Assembly: GCA_036308445.1 (NCBI GenBank) | Contig: JAXJVS010000087.1 | Coordinates: 1 to 9,531, forward strand | Length of the DNA stretch: 9,531 bases | Direction of reading: 5' to 3' | DNA from: MGBC113645 sp036308445 | Lineage (GTDB): Bacteria > Bacillota_I > Bacilli_A > Erysipelotrichales > Coprobacillaceae | Part shown: one piece after another, positions 6,309 to 9,531 of the stretch | How the letters are laid out: each line of letters begins with the position of its first letter | Position numbering within the stretch: the first letter of the stretch is position 1 | The notes under the pieces: generated by a model | Databases searched by the model: none | What the model was told of the DNA's origin: nothing | Seen by the model: only the letters and a program-made list of their open reading frames with translations | Position numbers and translations under genes: made by a program

Positions 6309-7397
6309 ATGGCAAAAAGAATTAAAAAAATACAAGATTTTTTATTAGAAAATCAAATAGATGCTTTATTAATAAAAAGTAAAACAGTAAAAAAATGGAT
6401 GAATACGATGACAGGTAGTGGCTGTCAGGTATTGATTACAAAAGAAAATGGTTATTTAATTGTTGATGGGCGTTATATAACTGAAGCTAAAGAAAAAGAA
6501 CATGATTTAGAGATTATTTTACATAATCCTCATTTGACAGGACGTAATTATTTAGGAACTGTTGAAGAAATATTAAAAAAAGAGAATTGTAAGAATATTG
6601 GTGTAGAAGCTTACAATGTATTGGTTAAAGAATATCGTGAAATTGAAAAATTAGGTGTAGAAGTTCTTTTACTAGGACAAGAGATTGCTAATCTTCGTAT
6701 TATTAAAGATAATGAAGAAATAGAAGCAATGAAAGAAGCTATAGCTATTACTGATGAAATCTATCAGGAAGTTATTAAACATATTCATATAGGTATGAGT
6801 GAATATGAAATTAGTGCTTTAGTGCAATATTATTCTATTAAAGCAGGTGCTCAGCAGATGTCTTTTGATACAATAGTAGCAACAGGCGAAAGAACAGCAT
6901 TACCTCATGGTAGACCAACAAGTAGAACAGTTAAAGCTCATGAACCAATTATGATTGACTTTGGTATTCAATACAATAATTATCAGTCAGATATGACTCG
7001 TGTTTGTTTTATTGGCGAACCGGATCCTAAGATTAAAGACATCTATGACGTGGTATTAAAAGCACAGTTAGCAGGACTTGCGGCTATTAAAGAAGGAGTC
7101 GTTGCTAGTGATGTAGATAAAGCTGCTAGAGATGTTATTGAAACAGCAGGTTATGGTGAATATTTCAACCATGGTTTAGGTCATGGCTTAGGTATTGGTG
7201 AGGATGGTGAAGGTCCTACTTTGAACTCTCAAAGTAAAACTGTCTTAAAAGAACATATGATGATGTCTTGTGAGCCAGGAGTTTATGTTCCGGGTATTGG
7301 TGGAGTTCGTATAGAAGATGATGTTGTTATTATTGATGGTATAGGTGTACCGTTAAATAAAACAACGAAAGATTATATTATATTGGAGGAAAAGTAA
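6309..7397 (+). CDS. ypdF: M24-family metallo-aminopeptidase (Xaa-Pro aminopeptidase/YpdF type)
   Basis: Cytoplasmic creatinase-fold peptidase of 362 residues, the same size as E. coli YpdF. The N-terminal domain (1-125) carries TGSG...VDGRY as in YpdF. The catalytic domain (about 135-360) has the five metal ligands: Asp217, Asp228, His292 (HGLGHGLG), Glu322 (CEPG) and Glu336 (RIED), plus His200 (LPHG). YpdF cleaves Met-Xaa and Xaa-Pro type peptides in vitro and lies beside ypdE and a PTS in E. coli. Oddity: the segment after His292 normally reads VHExP, with a His that contacts substrate. Here residues 295-303 read GIGEDGEGP, so that His is missing and one residue is added. This may change specificity or activity. 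The gene follows a stable hairpin with a weak ribosome binding site. Its stop codon directly abuts the next start. The symbol is by resemblance only. Confidence 0.9.
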   Translation: MAKRIKKIQDFLLENQIDALLIKSKTVKKWMNTMTGSGCQVLITKENGYLIVDGRYITEAKEKEHDLEIILHNPHLTGRNYLGTVEEILKKENCKNIGVEAYNVLVKEYREIEKLGVEVLLLGQEIANLRIIKDNEEIEAMKEAIAITDEIYQEVIKHIHIGMSEYEISALVQYYSIKAGAQQMSFDTIVATGERTALPHGRPTSRTVKAHEPIMIDFGIQYNNYQSDMTRVCFIGEPDPKIKDIYDVVLKAQLAGLAAIKEGVVASDVDKAARDVIETAGYGEYFNHGLGHGLGIGEDGEGPTLNSQSKTVLKEHMMMSCEPGVYVPGIGGVRIEDDVVIIDGIGVPLNKTTKDYIILEEK

Positions 7398-8573
7398 ATG
7401 AAATATGATTTTAATGAAGTTCATAATCGTTTAGGAACTTATTGTACACAATGGGATTATATTGAGGATCGTTTTAATAAAAAGGATTTAATTCCATTTT
7501 CTATTTCTGATACAGATTTTATTATTCCTAAACCAATTACTGAAAAGATTCAAGAGGTTTCTAAACATCAGATTTATGGTTATACAAGATGGAATCATCA
7601 TGATTTTAAATCATCTATTACTGGATATTTTGAAAGAAAGTTTAATACTCATATAGAAGAAGACTGGATTTTATATAGTCCAACAGTTATGTATTCAGTA
7701 TCTTTATTAATTCGTTTATTAAGTCAACCAAATGATAAAGTTCTTACATTTGAACCAATGTATGATTCATTCTATACAGTTATTCAAGATAATGGTAGAC
7801 AATTAGTCGCTAATCAATTAGTATCAAAAGATGGTTCTTTTGAAATCGATTTTGATATGTTTGAAAAACAAGCTCAAGATTGTCAATTATTATTACTTTG
7901 TTCACCACATAATCCTACTGGAAGAATCTGGTCAAAAGAAGAAATGGATAAGATTATAAGTATATGTAAGAAATATAATGTTAAAATTATTTCAGATGAA
8001 ATTCATATGGATATTCAATTAAGAGACAGAAAACATATTCCATTATTATCTTATATTAATGAATATGATGAGCTTTATACTGCAGCTTCATCAAGTAAAA
8101 CATTTAATACACCAGGTTTAATTGGCTCTTATTTAATGGTTCCAAATGCAGAAATTAGAGATAAATTCTTGATTCAGACAAGAAGAAAAGATTTCTTAAA
8201 TTCAGTAAGTATCTTTGGTATGTATGCGACTATGATTGGTTATACAGAGTGTGATGACTATGTTGAACAATTAAATGAACATATTAAAGAAAATATGAAA
8301 ATTGTAGAAGATTTTATTAAAGAAGAGTTACCGGACTTTAAATTCAAAATACCAGATGGTACTTATTTAGCATGGATTGATGCTAGAGATGTTCCATATA
8401 CTGCTCAAGAAATTCAAGATGCTTTAGTTAATGTAGGTGGAATTGGTATCATGAGAGGTGAAATTTATGGGGGTCCTAAATATTTAAGAATGAATATTGG
8501 ATGTCCACAATCTAAATTAAAAGAAGGATTACGTAGATTTAAATTAGCAATGGATGCTTTGTATTCAAAATAG
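7398..8573 (+). CDS. malY: MalY-type PLP-dependent C-S beta-lyase/aminotransferase
   Basis: Fold-type I PLP enzyme of 391 residues. Members of the MalY/PatB group split cystathionine or cysteine conjugates into pyruvate, ammonia and a thiol; some transaminate. Visible residues: Asn172 (SPHNPTG), Asp200 (SDEIHMD), PLP lysine Lys234 (SSSKTFN) and carboxylate-binding Arg364 (LRMNIGCP). The N-terminus GTYCTQWDYIEDRF, SPTVMYSVSLLIR (94-106) and DEIHMD resemble E. coli MalY closely, as I recall it, rather than PatB. One difference is SDTDF (37-41), where MalY has SDMDF. In E. coli, malY sits next to the PTS gene malX. GGAGGA (7385-7390) lies seven bases before the ATG, which begins right after the peptidase stop, so the two are coupled. 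Whether it also acts as a regulator, as E. coli MalY does on MalT, cannot be told. Confidence 0.88.
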   Translation: MKYDFNEVHNRLGTYCTQWDYIEDRFNKKDLIPFSISDTDFIIPKPITEKIQEVSKHQIYGYTRWNHHDFKSSITGYFERKFNTHIEEDWILYSPTVMYSVSLLIRLLSQPNDKVLTFEPMYDSFYTVIQDNGRQLVANQLVSKDGSFEIDFDMFEKQAQDCQLLLLCSPHNPTGRIWSKEEMDKIISICKKYNVKIISDEIHMDIQLRDRKHIPLLSYINEYDELYTAASSSKTFNTPGLIGSYLMVPNAEIRDKFLIQTRRKDFLNSVSIFGMYATMIGYTECDDYVEQLNEHIKENMKIVEDFIKEELPDFKFKIPDGTYLAWIDARDVPYTAQEIQDALVNVGGIGIMRGEIYGGPKYLRMNIGCPQSKLKEGLRRFKLAMDALYSK

Positions 8574-8585
8574 GAGGTTTTATTT

Positions 8586-9251
8586 ATGCATCATTTATTT
8601 AATAATATTAAAATAGTATGGTATAATCTAACAAAGTGGTTAGATAGAAATCCAGTAAAAGTACCAGTTAGTAAAAGAGCTATTGCTTATGTATTAGACT
8701 GGGCTATAGGTGGAGTTATTAGTGGTTTTCCAGCAGTGTTGATTTATAGCGTAGTTACAGGAAAATCAGATATGTTTAGTAATTTATATGTTTTTCCTAG
8801 TTTAGATTATCCCATATACTGGTCATATATTGCAGGTATTCTATGTATTATAGTTACATTTGTTTATTATATTTATATACCTTATAAAAAATATCCTGGA
8901 CAGACTCTAGGAAAACGTCTAATGAAAATTAAAATTGTAAATAATGAAGATTATAGTGCTGTAAGTCTAAAAACATTGATTATTAGACAAGGAATAGGTT
9001 TATTCTTATTAGAAGGTTCGGCTATTGTAGTTAGTGATTATTTGAGACAGATGTTAACTTTAGCTACTGGTTTCTATTTTGAATATTATTTAGAAATTAT
9101 TGGCATGGTTATTACTATAATTTCTGGTGTTTTCGTTTTTAGTACAACATCTCAGAGATCTATTCATGATTATCTTGCCAAAACAAGAGTTGTTGGTGAA
9201 GATGAAAAACCAGTGAAAAAAATAAAGAATAAAAATAAAAAGAAAAAATGA
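8586..9251 (+). CDS. RDD-family integral membrane protein
   Basis: Membrane protein of 221 residues with about four transmembrane helices (about 33-57, 79-100, 130-148, 168-187). The RDD signature is present: Arg31 and Asp38 in KRAIAYVLDW, then PGQTLGKRLMKIKIV (104-118) and a late Arg-x-x-x-Asp (RSIHDYLAKTRVV, 191-203). Function of the family is mostly unknown; transport roles such as Na+/H+ exchange have been reported for some members. The C-terminal 18 residues are almost all Lys and Asn (KKIKNKNKKKK), a basic cytosolic tail. AGGAGG (8572-8577) overlaps the lyase stop and is eight bases from ATG 8586, so it is the last gene of the operon. Its part in the pathway is unclear; it could be an exporter or a passenger. 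Confidence 0.85.
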   Translation: MHHLFNNIKIVWYNLTKWLDRNPVKVPVSKRAIAYVLDWAIGGVISGFPAVLIYSVVTGKSDMFSNLYVFPSLDYPIYWSYIAGILCIIVTFVYYIYIPYKKYPGQTLGKRLMKIKIVNNEDYSAVSLKTLIIRQGIGLFLLEGSAIVVSDYLRQMLTLATGFYFEYYLEIIGMVITIISGVFVFSTTSQRSIHDYLAKTRVVGEDEKPVKKIKNKNKKKK

Positions 9252-9264
9252 TGCATAATTCTAT

Positions 9265-9322
9265 AAGAGTATAAATACCCATATATTGCTCCTTTTCTCC
9301 CTTAAATCGTTTATGCTCTTTT
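9265..9322 (+). terminator. Possible terminator at the operon end
   Basis: AAGAGTATAAA (9265-9275) pairs along 11 bases with TTTATGCTCTT (9310-9320), with one G-U pair. The loop is long (34 bases) and only a short T-tract (TTTT, 9319-9322) follows. The position just after the last gene fits a terminator, but loop and T-tract are poor, so this may be weak or a 3' stabilising structure. Confidence 0.4.
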
Positions 9323-9371
9323 GAAAACTTTTAAAGAAATAATAATTTTGGATTCTTGTTTATCAAATACT

Positions 9372-9400
9372 TTGTATTTATTGATGATTTAATATAAAAT
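9372..9400 (+). promoter_or_regulatory. Candidate promoter for a gene right of the window
   Basis: TAAAAT at 9395-9400 (five of six to the -10 box) lies 17 bases after TTGTAT at 9372-9377 (three of six to the -35). Transcription would begin near 9407, a few bases before a clear RNA hairpin. The -35 is weak, so confidence is modest. Confidence 0.35.
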
Positions 9401-9415
9401 AATGTTTATATGGTA

Positions 9416-9511
9416 GAGTCAAAAGTTTATGAAAACTTGTGATTCAGGCGAGAAAACGTATTATCTATAGTTGCTATTTTGATAAAACAGATGTTTTACG
9501 TTTTTCGTAAA
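9416..9511 (+). promoter_or_regulatory. Structured 5' leader of the next gene
   Basis: Three hairpins lie in a row. P1: 9416-9428 pairs with 9433-9445 (12 pairs, one G-U among them, one A-G mismatch, loop ATGA). P2: 9474-9480 with 9484-9490 (one A-C mismatch). P3: TTTACG (9495-9500) with CGTAAA (9506-9511), loop TTTTT. GAAAACGTA at 9452-9460 can instead pair with 9497-9506 (one bulge), which would break P3. Together with the ribosome binding site right after P3, this looks like a regulatory leader. I do not recognise a known riboswitch class in it. Confidence 0.4.
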
Positions 9512-9515
9512 TAAT

Positions 9516-9523
9516 AGGAAGGA
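9516..9523 (+). promoter_or_regulatory. Ribosome binding site of a gene starting beyond the window
   Basis: AGGAAGGA ends eight bases before the window edge. A start codon at or just after the edge would have ideal spacing, so another + strand gene very probably begins there. Confidence 0.6.
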
Positions 9524-9531
9524 ATTAAAAC

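Overview
The window is very AT-rich, with strong TTA/AGA/GAA codon use, consensus AGGAGG-type ribosome binding sites and all genes on the + strand. TGG encodes Trp and TGA acts as a stop, so the code is standard, not mycoplasmal. Together this suggests a low-GC gut Firmicute of the Erysipelotrichia/Coprobacillus sort; that placement is inferred from composition and gene style only. I see no rRNA, tRNA, CRISPR array, transposase or integrase.

Layout: (1) a terminator of an upstream gene at about 31-54; (2) a monocistronic-looking VanH-type D-2-hydroxyacid (D-lactate) dehydrogenase, 130-1110; (3) a 214-base gap with a possible promoter, a strong ribosome binding site with a possible 45-codon leader ORF, and RNA pairings that could mask the next gene's ribosome binding site; (4) a tightly packed operon: PRD/EIIB/EIIA transcription activator (1325-3229), M42 metallopeptidase of YpdE type (3222-4268), Lac/cellobiose-family PTS enzymes IIA, IIB and IIC (4273-6263), a perfect UUCG hairpin, M24 metallopeptidase of YpdF type (6309-7397), MalY-type PLP C-S lyase/aminotransferase (7398-8573) and an RDD-family membrane protein (8586-9251); (5) a 280-base intergenic tail with a weak terminator, a candidate promoter and a structured 5' leader ending in a ribosome binding site for a gene that starts just beyond the window.

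How the genes may work together: the regulator carries PTS phosphorylation domains, so it probably senses the flux of the adjacent PTS. The PTS would import and phosphorylate a small sugar-like compound. The usual 6-phospho-glycosidase is absent from the window. In its place are two metallopeptidases and a beta-C-S lyase. This resembles two E. coli arrangements: ypdE and ypdF beside the fry PTS genes, and malY beside the PTS gene malX. Here both themes meet around a Lac-family PTS. The most attractive reading is a PTS pathway for a sugar-amino acid, sugar-peptide or thio-conjugate, opened by the peptidases and the lyase. That is inference. The families are well supported by motifs, while the substrate is unknown.
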